Positions 19,409 to 28,790 of a DNA stretch of 64,000 nucleotides are shown piece after piece. Made by a program: the position numbers and the translations under genes. Within the stretch, counting starts at the first letter, position 1. Each line of letters starts with the position of its first letter. Source of the stretch: Ensifer adhaerens (GTDB lineage: Bacteria; Pseudomonadota; Alphaproteobacteria; Rhizobiales; Rhizobiaceae); assembly GCF_001270265.1 (NCBI RefSeq), contig NZ_LGAP01000002.1, forward strand, positions 186,001 to 250,000, given 5' to 3'. The notes under the pieces were generated by a model, which worked only from the letters and a program-made list of their open reading frames with translations, was not told the DNA's origin and made no database searches.

Positions 19409-20233
19409 ATGGCGCGCAAGGCGAACAAGGCTGCGGCAGAAGAAAACGAAACGTCGGGAGAAGACCGCGACCCCTTGCTGGTGCAGTCGGTCGAGAAGGC
19501 CTTCAGGGTTCTGAGAGCCTTTGATGGTCGCCGGCCGAACCTCAGCCTGTCACAGATCGCGGAAGAAACCGGGCTCGACATGAGCGCCGCCCAGCGCTTC
19601 ACGCATACGCTTGCGAAGCTCGGCTATCTCGGCAAGAACCCGGACACCAAGCGCTTTGAGCTGACGGTGAAGGCGCTCGATTTCGGCTATCACTACACCC
19701 GCGCCAGCGGCTTCGTTGAGCGCGGCATGCCCTATCTCCTGCACCTGAGCAAAGCGACCGAGGAAACGGTCAACCTGACCGTGCTCGACGATACCGACAT
19801 CGTGTTCGTGTCGCGCTTCATGAGCCGTCACGTTCTCAACAACGACGTCATCACCGGCACGAGGCTGCCGGCCTATTGCACGGCACCGGGCATCGCCATT
19901 CTCTCGGGCCTGCCGGAGGACGCCGCGCATGCGATTCTCGAAAAATCGGACCTTTACCCGTTTACGCCGCATACGACATGGGACATCGACGCACTGAAGG
20001 CAAAGCTGAAACAATCCGCGACCAAGGGCTATGCCACGGCCTTCGAGGAATACTTCCATGGCGACCTGTCGATCGCAGCACCAGTGCTCGATGCCAACGG
20101 CACGCCCTACGGCGCGATCAACATCGCGGTATCGCGCAGTCGCTACACGCCGGAAGAAACGGAAGAACGGTTTGCCCCGCTGGTGACCGCCGCGGCGCGC
20201 TCGATCTCGCTCGTCGGCGGCGCCCGAAGATAA
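19409..20233 (+). CDS. IclR-family transcriptional regulator
   Basis: A 274-residue IclR-type protein: a charged N-terminal tail, a winged helix at about residues 25-85 (SVEKAFRVLRAFDG, then LSLSQIAEETGLDMSAAQRFTH split by the turn), and the C-terminal effector domain with LPAYCTAPGIAILSGLP. ATG 19409 is used; a GTG at 19382 is in frame without a ribosome site. It lies 148 bases from, and divergent to, the enoyl-CoA hydratase/importer/CoA-ligase/proC operon, which it probably controls. Confidence 0.88.
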   Translation: MARKANKAAAEENETSGEDRDPLLVQSVEKAFRVLRAFDGRRPNLSLSQIAEETGLDMSAAQRFTHTLAKLGYLGKNPDTKRFELTVKALDFGYHYTRASGFVERGMPYLLHLSKATEETVNLTVLDDTDIVFVSRFMSRHVLNNDVITGTRLPAYCTAPGIAILSGLPEDAAHAILEKSDLYPFTPHTTWDIDALKAKLKQSATKGYATAFEEYFHGDLSIAAPVLDANGTPYGAINIAVSRSRYTPEETEERFAPLVTAAARSISLVGGARR

Positions 20234-20255
20234 TTGTCCAGCTTCGGGCCGCGTC

Positions 20256-21149
20256 TTAGGCGATGCCCCGTGCCTCGTGCCGGATGATATCTCCCAACCG
20301 GCGGGCACCCGGTCCGGCACCATCCGGATCGGGATAGACCAGATACATCGCCCCCCATCGCTCCGCCCCTTCCTTGAGCGGCAGGGGCTTGAGCTGTCCT
20401 GCGGCCAGTTCTTCGCGGATCCAGTCTTCCGGATACCAGGCAAAGCCCATGCCCATGCAGGCCGCCCGAATGGAGGTCGATTTGTGGCTGACCGTGAGCC
20501 TCTGCTCGGTCACGTTCCAGACACTATGGCGCACCCGTTGCAACCCGCTGTCGCGGATGACGAGATGGCGGTGCCCGTTCAAATCCTCCATCGCCAACTC
20601 GCGGCCGATCTGATGCAGCGGATGGAACGGCGCGGCCGCCACGATTGCCCGATAGCGCATCAGCACCTCTCCCCTATGGCCTGCCGGAAGAGTATCGGCG
20701 CAGATGGCAAGGTCGACGGCGCCTTTGAGTAACAGTTCGTCCGTGCCTCCCATGACGGTTTCGAAGAGCTCGATGCGCGTCTCCGGGTGTTCGGCTCCGA
20801 ACTGATCGAGGCAACGCAGCAGTAGCCAGGTGGGAAATAGCCCCTCGACCGCAAGGCGAAGTTCCAGCTCCTGGCCCTTGGCGAGGTTTCGCGCCGCCCG
20901 CTCAAGCCTTAGCGCTTCATCGACGAGCGATTTGCCGCGCCGGTAGAGAACATGGCCCTGGCGCGTGAGCAGGGCCTTGCGGCCTTCGATCTCGAAAGCC
21001 GAAACACCCAGACGCTCCTCGATCTGCCGGATCGCGTAGCTAACGGTCGACTGCGACTTGTTGAGCGCTTCGGCCGCCTGCGCGAAACCTCCGGCCTCCA
21101 CCACGGCGACCAGCGCCTTCCATTGATCCAGGGAAATACGTGGCGACAT
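20256..21149 (-). CDS. LysR-family transcriptional regulator
   Basis: A 297-residue LysR protein with an N-terminal winged helix (LVAVVEAGGFAQAAEAL, then SQSTVSYAIRQIEERLG). A substrate-binding domain follows and ends in IIRHEARGIA. It is divergent from a flavodoxin-fold quinone reductase and an MDR-family oxidoreductase, a common arrangement for LysR regulators that respond to electrophiles or quinones. That target gene is frameshifted here, so the regulator may now act mainly on the downstream oxidoreductase. Confidence 0.87.
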   Translation of the reverse strand: MSPRISLDQWKALVAVVEAGGFAQAAEALNKSQSTVSYAIRQIEERLGVSAFEIEGRKALLTRQGHVLYRRGKSLVDEALRLERAARNLAKGQELELRLAVEGLFPTWLLLRCLDQFGAEHPETRIELFETVMGGTDELLLKGAVDLAICADTLPAGHRGEVLMRYRAIVAAAPFHPLHQIGRELAMEDLNGHRHLVIRDSGLQRVRHSVWNVTEQRLTVSHKSTSIRAACMGMGFAWYPEDWIREELAAGQLKPLPLKEGAERWGAMYLVYPDPDGAGPGARRLGDIIRHEARGIA

Positions 21150-21182
21150 TCCATCTATCCATTCGATGATTTAGCGCGAAAA

Positions 21183-21229
21183 ATCGAACTTTTTTATCGA
21201 TCTGCTGCCTGATTGTATAGCGCCATACA
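21183..21229. promoter_or_regulatory. Two dyads in LysR/quinone-reductase divergent promoter
   Basis: ATCGA-N9-TCGAT (21183-21201) and TGTAT-N6-ATACA (21214-21229) lie in the 98-base divergent region. The spacing is typical of LysR recognition and activation sites. Assignment is by position only. Confidence 0.4.
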
Positions 21230-21247
21230 CCAGACAGGAAATCAGTC

Positions 21248-21867
21248 ATGCACATTCTCGTCATAACAGCCGATCCGAGCAGCCGGTCCTTCGTGGCATC
21301 CTTGGCGGAGCGCTACCTCGCGGGCGTGCAAAGTCATGCCACGCCCGCCGTCGAACGAGCCGATCTGTTTGGCGAGGCTTTCGACCCTCGGATGACGGAG
21401 GATGATCTGGCGCTTTATCGCAACGAGGAACCGGTTCCGGAGGATGTGCGTCGCGAGCAGCTGCGGATCGAGCGCACCGATGTCCTGGTTCTCGCCTTCC
21501 CGATCTATTGGTGGTCGATGCCGGCCGTCATGAAAGGTTGGATCGACCGGGTATTCACCAACGGCTGGGCCTTTGGTGCGCAAGACCGATTTTCAGGGCC
21601 GCTCGCGACCAAGTCCGTTCGCCTGATCGCTACAGGCGGATCGAAGCCCGGGGCTTACGAGAAGCAGGCTACCGCACGGCGATCGCCGCGCAGATCGAGC
21701 ATGGCATCTTCCGTTTCAGCGGCGTTCGCGACCTGCAGACGCATCTGTTTCTCGACGTCGAAAATGGCGACAGCGCGGCCCGTCCGCGCAACCTCGCGAC
21801 CGCCTTCGAACTCGGGCAAGCGCTCGGCGCCGGATACAGCACCCGCATTCCCGCAACAGCTTCCTGA
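21248..21867 (+). pseudogene. NAD(P)H:quinone reductase-like gene with frameshift
   Basis: A flavodoxin-2-fold NAD(P)H oxidoreductase of about 206 residues is split between two frames. The first frame is intact from ATG 21248 (AGGA upstream) through FPIYWWSMPAVMKGWIDRVF and GGSKPGAYEKQ. Near 21667 it loses homology, while the next frame continues directly with GYRTAIAAQIEHGIFRFSGV and ends at 21867. One missing base explains both. It is either a recent pseudogene or a sequencing error. If left unrepaired, the first frame runs on in nonsense to 22180 and overlaps the next gene. Confidence 0.82.
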
Positions 21868-21908
21868 TCTTCCTTCCCCAATCAACCTCCCTCACGAAAG
21901 GAACGACA

Positions 21909-22937
21909 ATGAGTACCACCACGCGCGAAATCCGCCTGAAGAGCCGGCCGCTTGGCCTGCCGACCCCCGAAAACTTCGACCTTGTCGAGACGACGTTGGC
22001 AGCGCCCTCGCCCGGCCAACTGCTTGTGCGCAACACCTGGATGTCGGTCGACCCCTATATGCGCGGCCGCATGGTCGATCGCGAAACCTATATCCCTCCG
22101 TTCAAGCTCGGCGAAGCGCTGGAGGGGGCGGTCGTCGGCGTCGTCGAACGTTCGAACGATCCTGCATTTGCCATTGGTGATCGAGTGGTGCACTTCTCCG
22201 GTTGGCGCGATCACGCCATCGTCGCAGCGGATGGCGCAACCAAGATCACCGACACGGGCATCGCGCCGCAGACCTATCTGAGCGCGCTCGGCTTTCCCGG
22301 TCTGACCGCCTATGCCGGGCTCATGCGGATTGCCGAGATCAAGGCGGGCGAAACGATCTTCGTTTCTGCGGCGAGCGGTGCCGTCGGCAGCATCGTCGCC
22401 CAGATCGCAAAGAGCAAAGGCTTGCGTGTCGTTGCCTCGGTTGGTTCAGCCGACAAGGCGAAGTGGCTCGTCGACGACGTGGGCGTTGACGCCGTTATCA
22501 ACTACCGCGAAACGCCGGATCTGGTTGCGGCGCTGGCGCAGGCGGCCCCGGAAGGCATCGACATCTACTTCGACAATGTCGGCGGCAAACATCTGGAAGC
22601 TGCGCTGGCGATCGCCAATGTCAATGCGCGGTTTGTGCTCTGCGGAATGATCTCCGGCTACAATGCCGAACAGCCGCAGGCAGGGCCATCGAACATCTTC
22701 GCCGCCATCGAAAAACGCATTCGTTTGCAAGGTCTCATCGGTTCGGATCATCTCGACCTCTCAGCGGACTTCAATCGCGATATGATCGGCTGGCTGAAAG
22801 CGGGACAGGTCAAGATCCGTGAAACCGTGGTCGACGGCCTCGATAATGCGCCATCCGCCTTCATCGACCTCTTCAACGGCGTAAACCACGGCAAGATGCT
22901 GGTGCGCCTGACGACGGACGCCGCCTTGTCAAGGTAA
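21909..22937 (+). CDS. NADP-dependent oxidoreductase, CurA/prostaglandin-reductase type
   Basis: A 342-residue zinc-free medium-chain reductase. The N-terminal domain contains WMSVDPYMRGRM and GEALEGAVVG. The nucleotide-binding motif is SAASGAVGSIVAQIAK, and DIYFDNVGGKHLEAAL follows. Relatives reduce the double bond of alpha,beta-unsaturated carbonyl compounds with NADPH. AAGGA lies about eight bases before the ATG. It follows the frameshifted quinone reductase by 41 bases and probably shares its LysR-regulated promoter, which suggests an electrophile-detoxification role. Confidence 0.88.
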   Translation: MSTTTREIRLKSRPLGLPTPENFDLVETTLAAPSPGQLLVRNTWMSVDPYMRGRMVDRETYIPPFKLGEALEGAVVGVVERSNDPAFAIGDRVVHFSGWRDHAIVAADGATKITDTGIAPQTYLSALGFPGLTAYAGLMRIAEIKAGETIFVSAASGAVGSIVAQIAKSKGLRVVASVGSADKAKWLVDDVGVDAVINYRETPDLVAALAQAAPEGIDIYFDNVGGKHLEAALAIANVNARFVLCGMISGYNAEQPQAGPSNIFAAIEKRIRLQGLIGSDHLDLSADFNRDMIGWLKAGQVKIRETVVDGLDNAPSAFIDLFNGVNHGKMLVRLTTDAALSR

Positions 22938-23154
22938 CGCAAAGTCCAGAGGTTCGCCGCGTCGTCTCCACCGCCTATCCCCCAGCGCGGTGGAGAACGT
23001 CGACCGACCTGCAGGCGGCACCAGGCGCGGCAGCGACGCGAACATACCCGTCTTTTGTATCTTCATGGCTGGACACAGCCGGAGCGCGCCTTCACATTCC
23101 CTGCCGATATCAAAGCTCGATCGGCGGCGCCGCGGGCATACTTTCTGCTGTGGG

Positions 23155-24318
23155 ATGCTGGGCATGTTTTTGAATGGTGGCGAACTGGACGAGATCATCA
23201 CGTTTCGACGCGAGCTTCACCGCAAGCCGGAGCTTTCGGGCGAAGAGGTCGAGACAGCCGGGATGGTCGCACGGGCACTACGGCCGGGCGAACCGGACGC
23301 GATCGTCACCGACCTGGGCGGACACGGCATTGCTGCCATCTATCAGGGAACGGCCGACGGTCCGACGGTGATGATCCGCGCCGAACTCGATGCCCTGCCG
23401 ATCGAGGAGCTTTCCACCGTACCCCACCGATCCGAAATCGCCGGCAAGGGACACCTCTGCGGACATGACGGCCACACGGCAATTCTGATGGCTCTCGCCA
23501 AAGGGCTCGCTCACAAAAGGCCGGCATGCGGACGGGCGATCCTGCTTTTCCAACCCGCCGAAGAGAACGGCGCCGGTGCCGCGGCCGTATTGGCTGACCC
23601 GAAATTCGCGGCGCTGAAGCCGGACTTCGTGTTTTCGCTGCATAACTTTCCCGGCCTACGACTGGGTCACGTCGCTTTGGCGGAAGGCCCGGTCAATTGT
23701 GCATCGCGCGGCATGAAGATCACGCTTTCCGGCAAGACGGCGCACGCGTCCTGCCCCGAGGATGGCATCGCGCCGACCTTCGCCATGGCTCACCTTTTGG
23801 GCGAGCTGACCGGGCTTGGCGCTGGCGGTTCGCTCAATGCCGATTTCACGCTGGTGACCGTGACCCATGCGCGCCTCGGCGAACCCGCCTTCGGCATCAG
23901 CCCCGGCTATGCCGAGATCTGGGCAACATTGCGCACGCTGACAGACGAGCGAATGGGCGGCCTAGTGGAGCGCGCCGAAGCGCTGGTCCGTAAACACGCG
24001 ACGGCAAGCGGCCTCACGTCGTCGATCAGCTACGAAGACATCTTCCATCACTGCAGCAATGCACCGGCGGCAGTCCACGAGCTGCGCCGCGCTCTTGGCG
24101 ACGAAGGGATCAGCCAGCACGCAGGCCCTACGGCGCTGCCGATGAAGGCGTCGGAAGATTTCGGCCTTTTCGGCCGTGTCGCCCCCTCGGCAATGTTCTT
24201 TCTTGGGGCAGGTGAGAACCACCCTCGCCTGCACAATCCGGACTATGATTTTCCCGATGCACTAATCGAGGTGGGCGCGCGCGCATTCATGCGAACGATC
24301 CGTAACCTGCTCGGCTGA
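23155..24318 (+). CDS. M20-family amidohydrolase
   Basis: A protein of about 387 residues in the M20 dipeptidase/aminoacylase/IAA-amino-acid hydrolase group. Metal-binding and catalytic segments are visible: MIRAELDALPI, CGHDGHTAILM, QPAEENGAGA, HNFPG, and the late ENHPRLHNPDYDFPD. Relatives remove acyl or carbamoyl groups from amino acids. The start is uncertain between ATGs at 23155 and 23164; neither has a strong ribosome site, and a longer frame from 22990 has no family similarity in its extra part. A stem-loop overlaps its stop codon. Confidence 0.83.
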   Translation: MLGMFLNGGELDEIITFRRELHRKPELSGEEVETAGMVARALRPGEPDAIVTDLGGHGIAAIYQGTADGPTVMIRAELDALPIEELSTVPHRSEIAGKGHLCGHDGHTAILMALAKGLAHKRPACGRAILLFQPAEENGAGAAAVLADPKFAALKPDFVFSLHNFPGLRLGHVALAEGPVNCASRGMKITLSGKTAHASCPEDGIAPTFAMAHLLGELTGLGAGGSLNADFTLVTVTHARLGEPAFGISPGYAEIWATLRTLTDERMGGLVERAEALVRKHATASGLTSSISYEDIFHHCSNAPAAVHELRRALGDEGISQHAGPTALPMKASEDFGLFGRVAPSAMFFLGAGENHPRLHNPDYDFPDALIEVGARAFMRTIRNLLG

Positions 24319-24385
24319 TCGCCGCCGGGGAGCCGACGGGGCCGCATCACAGCAGCCGCGGCGATCAGCACCGGTTAGCATTTTT
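24314..24385 (+). terminator. Long stem-loop overlapping the M20 stop codon
   Basis: Perfect 12-base arms, GCTGATCGCCGC (24314-24325) and GCGGCGATCAGC (24358-24369), enclose a GC-rich loop. A run of six T residues follows about ten bases later. The left arm includes the gene's TGA. This is a plausible factor-independent terminator, though the distance to the T run is longer than ideal. The rest of the 290-base gap to the next gene holds nothing recognisable. Confidence 0.55.
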
Positions 24386-24609
24386 TGCGGGCGAGATCAG
24401 GATCGACGGCTGTTGATCCGGATCGGCTGCGGCGGCCTCACCCCGGAAAAACGTCGCGCGGCGTCCGTGCCCTTTGCACCGACCGGTCGTCGTCTGTCGC
24501 AACCTCATTGTACCGATCGCGAGCCGTCGCCCGCGTTGACCCATAAGACCGCGGCGAGCTGATATATTATGGGCAAGGACGTTTGCCGATCGCGCAATTG
24601 CTTGACCGG

Positions 24610-25764
24610 CTAAAGTATGCCCCAGCCGCGGTAACGCCCCCTGCCCGTCATTTCCTTGGCCCCGAGTTCCCGAACCAGATTGAGTGCGCCCCGTTGGGTG
24701 ACGCCGACATGGCGTGCCACCAGTCCGGCGGAAACGATCGGCCGGGACAGCAGAAGCTCGATCAGGCTTGGCAGGCTGCTGTTTGAACGACGGTCGCGCA
24801 CGCGCATTTCCATCTGGGTCTTGGCAAGAAACAGTCGATCCAGTTCCTTGAGGCCAAGTTCGCCAGTGAGAACCAGGGCCTCCAGAAACGCTTTGAGCCG
24901 CACCTCCTGATCCTTCGCTCGACGCCGTTCGTGGCGGATTGTCTTTAGGCCGGTATGGAAGCAGAGCAAATGCGAGGTCACCTTGCCGCGCGCGCGCAGG
25001 TAGGCGCCAACGAGCAATCCGCCCAGCCAATGCTGCCTGCGAAGCGGCTCGATCTGCTCCCAGGCATCGAAGAGGATCGCAGCACCGAGACAGGCCGGCA
25101 GTCGATCCACCGCCGGGATCAACGATCGCCACGCGTCGAGCCGCACGCCCTCGTCCCATTCGTCATCGAAAAGCAGGCCCAACTGCCCCTTGGGCTCTGA
25201 GGCGGACGGGCGCTCCAGCCCGCCAAACCCACTGTCGCCGAACTCACCGGTTTGTTCATCCAGCAAACGTTGCGATCGGGCGATCGCCGCGTCGATCTCC
25301 GCGAACTCAAGGGAAAGCGGGTTGTCGTCGTCATCGCCGTCAGCGACGACATCGTCCTCATCCGCAGCCCCGGACGAAACGTCCCGGTCGATCTCGCCTG
25401 GTGGTGTCTCTCCACCCCCCTGCTCTCCGCGAAGGACAGCGAGGCCGGCGGTCGACAGCGCCCAATCCGGCTCTGAAAGCCAGATCCTCCGGCGGGCGCG
25501 CAAGACTGCGTGCGCAATCGTCAACTCATGCGTCGGCGCGCGGGCGTCCATATGCGCATCATGCAGCACCAGGTCCTCGACATGAACCAACTCGCCGGCG
25601 ACCCAGAGGGCACCGGCCGCATCGAAGAACTGCCCACGCTCGCGAAAGCCCTCGGCAACGGGATGGCGACCGGCGCGCTCATCCAGCCGCGCTAGGCGAT
25701 CTTCAACTTCGATCGTCGCGGAAAACAGCGTCTGCAGGAGCAAATCCGGGATGTCGTATCGCAT
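24610..25764 (-). CDS. DUF1612/HTH protein of the plasmid-borne RHE_PE00001 type
   Basis: A 384-residue protein that I associate with the rhizobial DUF1612 plus helix-turn-helix family, often found beside repABC genes. It begins MRYDIPDLLLQTLFSATIEVEDRLARLDER. The middle contains a long acidic linker (around DEDDVVADGDDDDNP). The C terminus carries a helix-turn-helix (LLLSRPIVSAGLVARHVGVT and the next helix RGALNLVREL). Its function is unknown; the DNA-binding end and constant plasmid location suggest a role in plasmid maintenance or regulation. ATG 25764 and GTG 25773 are both possible. Confidence 0.75.
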   Translation of the reverse strand: MRYDIPDLLLQTLFSATIEVEDRLARLDERAGRHPVAEGFRERGQFFDAAGALWVAGELVHVEDLVLHDAHMDARAPTHELTIAHAVLRARRRIWLSEPDWALSTAGLAVLRGEQGGGETPPGEIDRDVSSGAADEDDVVADGDDDDNPLSLEFAEIDAAIARSQRLLDEQTGEFGDSGFGGLERPSASEPKGQLGLLFDDEWDEGVRLDAWRSLIPAVDRLPACLGAAILFDAWEQIEPLRRQHWLGGLLVGAYLRARGKVTSHLLCFHTGLKTIRHERRRAKDQEVRLKAFLEALVLTGELGLKELDRLFLAKTQMEMRVRDRRSNSSLPSLIELLLSRPIVSAGLVARHVGVTQRGALNLVRELGAKEMTGRGRYRGWGIL

Positions 25765-26180
25765 TACAATCACACGCTATTTCTGGCAAACGGAAGAAAA
25801 CGCATGTTTTCCTTCCGACACATGGGAGGTGTCGTTTTAGCGGATACCACGGTGATTGTCGTCGGGTTTCTGCATCGGTCAATGCGGAGGACTAAACTGG
25901 CCCTCTCCGCGCTTCAACTGAGCGCAAAATGGGCGCGAATCGGCGAAATTGACCATGCCATTGTACGCTCTTGAGGGCCATTCGCAACGCATGAAGGCCA
26001 GCGTCACCAACATAGCAACATTTCCTTTCCATTCCGATAACAGGCCGAAAGGCGGCCGCGCAGTCTTTTAGAGGTCGAAGACCATAGTCAGGTCAGGCAG
26101 CATCGCGACCAGACGACACGTCCTTGAAGAAGCCATAAACCCGCATGGCATCGCAGGTCGGGAGCCGACAGAGCCCACGT

Positions 26181-26196
26181 GTTGACAGCTGTCAAC
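26181..26196. other. parS-type site
   Basis: GTTGACAGCTGTCAAC, a perfect palindrome that matches the repABC parS consensus GTTNNCNGCNGNNAAC at every fixed position. RepB (ParB-like) is expected to bind it for segregation. Confidence 0.85.
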
Positions 26197-26807
26197 CGGC
26201 AACGATGCGGCAGTTGGATACTAGCCTCGGCGATGCCGCCGCCACTGCACCCCGCCCTCCTCTAGCCGACCGACGCACAGCCCCGTGACCTGCACTGTCG
26301 TCATCGGTCCCGGCGCATGTTCATTCCCCGCCTCACCCATACGAGGAATGCCCCGGTGTGACCGCCGAGATATCCACCCGATCGGACAAGAAGCGCGTCG
26401 TCTGGCTATCCAAAGAACTCACGATCGAGATAATCACAGGTGGCACGTGTGATACTTCCAACCTCTGACAAACGGTAGCAGCGTGCGTTTTACCCGAAGA
26501 CAAGCATTCCCAACATTGAGGGTTCGCAGTTGGTAGTGACAGTGCCTGGCTAAGTTGGCTGGCCGTCCAGCGCCAAGAATGGGACATATCGCCCGCCATC
26601 GTCGCCCACTTGCCTGCGTTCTGCGATCGGAAGACGTTCGCGAAAGCTACGTGCCCCAGCAATTCTGGCTGTCTCGGCTAACCCCGCAAACCAGTTCGTT
26701 GCCATATAGTCAACCCGCGGTGTAGACCCCATCGGGTCTTATATCTATTTCTGCTGTTCAATCGAGTGGCGCGCGATTTTCAGGCACCGGGCAAGGCCCG
26801 TCCATAA

Positions 26808-26823
26808 GTTGACAGCTGTCTAC
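26808..26823. other. parS-type site, one mismatch
   Basis: GTTGACAGCTGTCTAC differs from the neighbouring copies at one base of the right arm, so it may be a weaker RepB-binding site. Confidence 0.65.
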
Positions 26824-26912
26824 ATCTCGGTCGTTCGCAGAACGACACTCCGCGTGCTTGCGCCAGGCAAGCCTAGAGACGACCGCAAAAGTGCATTTCC
26901 GCGGGCGATACT

Positions 26913-26928
26913 GTTGACAGCTGTCAAC
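26913..26928. other. parS-type site
   Basis: GTTGACAGCTGTCAAC, identical to the copies at 26181, 27348 and 31908. It lies 105 bases from the imperfect copy. Confidence 0.85.
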
Positions 26929-27347
26929 TCACCACCGGATGCTCGCATCGTGATCGCGCGAATTTGGCAGGAACAACTGCTACTCTGCATGCTCTGCGGA
27001 GAGATCGTCGTTCCCTGTGAGAGTTGCGTTCGCCGAAGGTTGCTGGTTAGACGATGATTAAAACGCCACACTGTTAGGCCGTTAACTTGTGCCCCCAAGC
27101 GGGGAAACTCGGTGGACGAAATTATTGGCCATTTAGCTTGCACTACGTCCTTGGCACTCGTCAGGAGCAACGGCTTGCCGGGATCACAATGTCCCCACCA
27201 CGGGAGGAAAACCTAAGAATACCTATCGCGGTAGCAACGCTGTTCGAGGCACAGTGCTTAGCTTTCACCCCGCGGAACTCGGCATCAGTCCACCTCGCGG
27301 CCTCTCGCTCGGCCTTGATTGCTGAGGGATGCGCGCAGCCCGCTGCA

Positions 27348-27363
27348 GTTGACAGCTGTCAAC
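27348..27363. other. parS-type site near the repC end
   Basis: GTTGACAGCTGTCAAC, 30 bases beyond the repC stop codon. Its position immediately downstream of repC fits one of the parS locations described for repABC plasmids. Confidence 0.85.
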
Positions 27364-27392
27364 GTCTGTCTAAACAGTCGAGTTGCCCTAGG

Positions 27393-28697
27393 TTAGCTGG
27401 CTAACGCGATATCGCCGGTATTGGCTCGCAACAGCGCCATGATCATGGGTCCAACTGCAAATTCCTGCCGAAGAGACCGACGTGTCAGGTCCCGTAGGTA
27501 ACCACCGGCGGACGTGATGTACGGCGAGCGCTGCAGAATACATGCGAGCACGGCCGCGGCCACTTCCGGACCGAGTACCCGGCAAGCCTCATCATGCGCT
27601 CCCTGGCTGACATTGAGCATGGAGCGAACCACAACTGCAGCCAGCATCAGATCGCGCCAGGACTGCACCTGACCGCCCGGACCATAATCGACGATGTCAG
27701 GGCAAGCTTTCAGCACCGTTGCGAGCGGGAACGCTTGGGTAGATCGATGCACTTCATCTCGTGTCAACTTCGGCATTTCTGCATGAGAGGCAGCATCCGT
27801 TGCAATTGCCTCCCGCTGACTTACCTGCACCACGGGCACATTGCTGCTCCGGCTCGCGCTCAAACTCGCCACTGCTTCACTTCCAAAGCCCTGTTCAGAT
27901 TCAGTAAAAGAGTCTGGATGTGAACTCTGTATGTGGCAGCCATTTTGGCTATCATTGGTGGCCGTTTTCTCAAGATTTAACTGTTTTTCCAATTGGTTGA
28001 GCACTTCCACGCGCAAAGCGTCGAGCTGCTTGAGCACAGGCTCGATTTCAGCAAGACCAGGCTTTCTTGGAAGAGTGTTGACGGCGAGCAGATAACGACT
28101 TTGAAAGTCACTCCACTCAGACGTTCCATCGGTTTCGCGCAGCACGTCGATGAGTTTGGTAAGATCGCGACGGCAAAGGCTGAGACGCTCGCGAGCGAGC
28201 TGCTCCTCCTGACGGGCCAGTGCGACTGCGGCTGCGGCGGTCTGTAGTTCATGGGCGCGTGCAAGCAGCGGCGACAGATCGAACCCGAAGGCATCGCCGA
28301 TCGAGCCCTTGCTGTCCCTGCGTGCATAACGCTTGCCATTGGGACTATCCTTACGAAGGATGAGGCCGGCCTCCACCAATGCAGCCAGATGCCTGCGCAG
28401 CGTCGTGCCCGCCATTCCATGGGTGCGCAGCGCGAGCTGGTTGTTTGACGGGAATACCACCAAACCTTTGCCTGAGGTCAGCTCGACCTTCGGATAGAAG
28501 CTGAGCAGCGCATTGAGCACGGCCAAGGCACGATCGGACACGCCGACGACAGCCTTGGCTTCGCAGACGGTACGAAACAGTTTCCATTTATCGATCGGCT
28601 GACGCGAATCGATTTCGCTCGCGATGACTTGGCTTGCGAACATGCCAAGCGTCATCGCGCGCCGCCCAAAGGGCGTCGTCACATTTCTACGCTCCAT
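27393..28697 (-). CDS. repC: Replication initiator RepC
   Basis: A 434-residue RepC. The N-terminal half contains the typical WKLFRTVCEAKAVVGVSDRA and VVFPSNNQLALRTHGM, followed by TTLRRHLAALVEAGLILRKD and PNGKRYARRD segments. A coiled-coil-like middle leads to the C-terminal helical domain (YITSAGGYLRDLTRR). It is the only protein strictly needed for replication of repABC plasmids and acts on an origin inside its own gene. AGGTGA lies about six bases before the ATG. The 155-base gap to repB encodes an antisense RNA that limits RepC synthesis. Confidence 0.96.
   Translation of the reverse strand: MERRNVTTPFGRRAMTLGMFASQVIASEIDSRQPIDKWKLFRTVCEAKAVVGVSDRALAVLNALLSFYPKVELTSGKGLVVFPSNNQLALRTHGMAGTTLRRHLAALVEAGLILRKDSPNGKRYARRDSKGSIGDAFGFDLSPLLARAHELQTAAAAVALARQEEQLARERLSLCRRDLTKLIDVLRETDGTSEWSDFQSRYLLAVNTLPRKPGLAEIEPVLKQLDALRVEVLNQLEKQLNLEKTATNDSQNGCHIQSSHPDSFTESEQGFGSEAVASLSASRSSNVPVVQVSQREAIATDAASHAEMPKLTRDEVHRSTQAFPLATVLKACPDIVDYGPGGQVQSWRDLMLAAVVVRSMLNVSQGAHDEACRVLGPEVAAAVLACILQRSPYITSAGGYLRDLTRRSLRQEFAVGPMIMALLRANTGDIALAS
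27890..28010. other. A/T-rich segment in repC, probable oriV
   Basis: This part of repC is clearly richer in A and T than the flanking coding sequence. RepABC origins are known to lie in the A/T-rich central part of repC. The boundaries are approximate. Confidence 0.5.
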
Positions 28698-28756
28698 CTT
28701 TCTTCACCTTTTCAAAGGCAAAAGAAGTCCGTTCGCCGAGACGACGCTGAAAACGC

Positions 28757-28785
28757 TTGACAGTGATTCGCGGAAATGGGATTCT
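28757..28785 (+). promoter_or_regulatory. Probable promoter of the antisense RNA
   Basis: TTGACA at 28757-28762 is a consensus -35 box. With 17 bases of spacing, GATTCT at 28780-28785 is a weak -10 box. Transcription would start near 28792, giving an RNA of about 50-55 bases that ends at the terminator just before the repB end, as known for repABC antisense RNAs. Confidence 0.6.
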
Positions 28786-28790
28786 CTAGT

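Larger units (their letters stand above)
25765..27392. other. Gene-poor region with four parS-type palindromes
   Basis: About 1.6 kb with lower G+C and no frame showing coding bias. Open frames at 26333-26662, 26809-27057 and 27087-27404 run through or beside the palindromes and resemble no family. The four 16-base palindromes are listed separately. The stretch appears to be the centromere-like region downstream of repC. Confidence 0.6.

Noticed and set aside
26333-26662. Open frame on the minus strand in the gene-poor region
   Set aside because: No similarity to any family, unremarkable codon pattern and no ribosome site; it lies within a centromere-like region.
26809-27057. Open frame on the plus strand
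   Set aside because: It begins inside one parS-type palindrome and runs over another, with no protein-like features.
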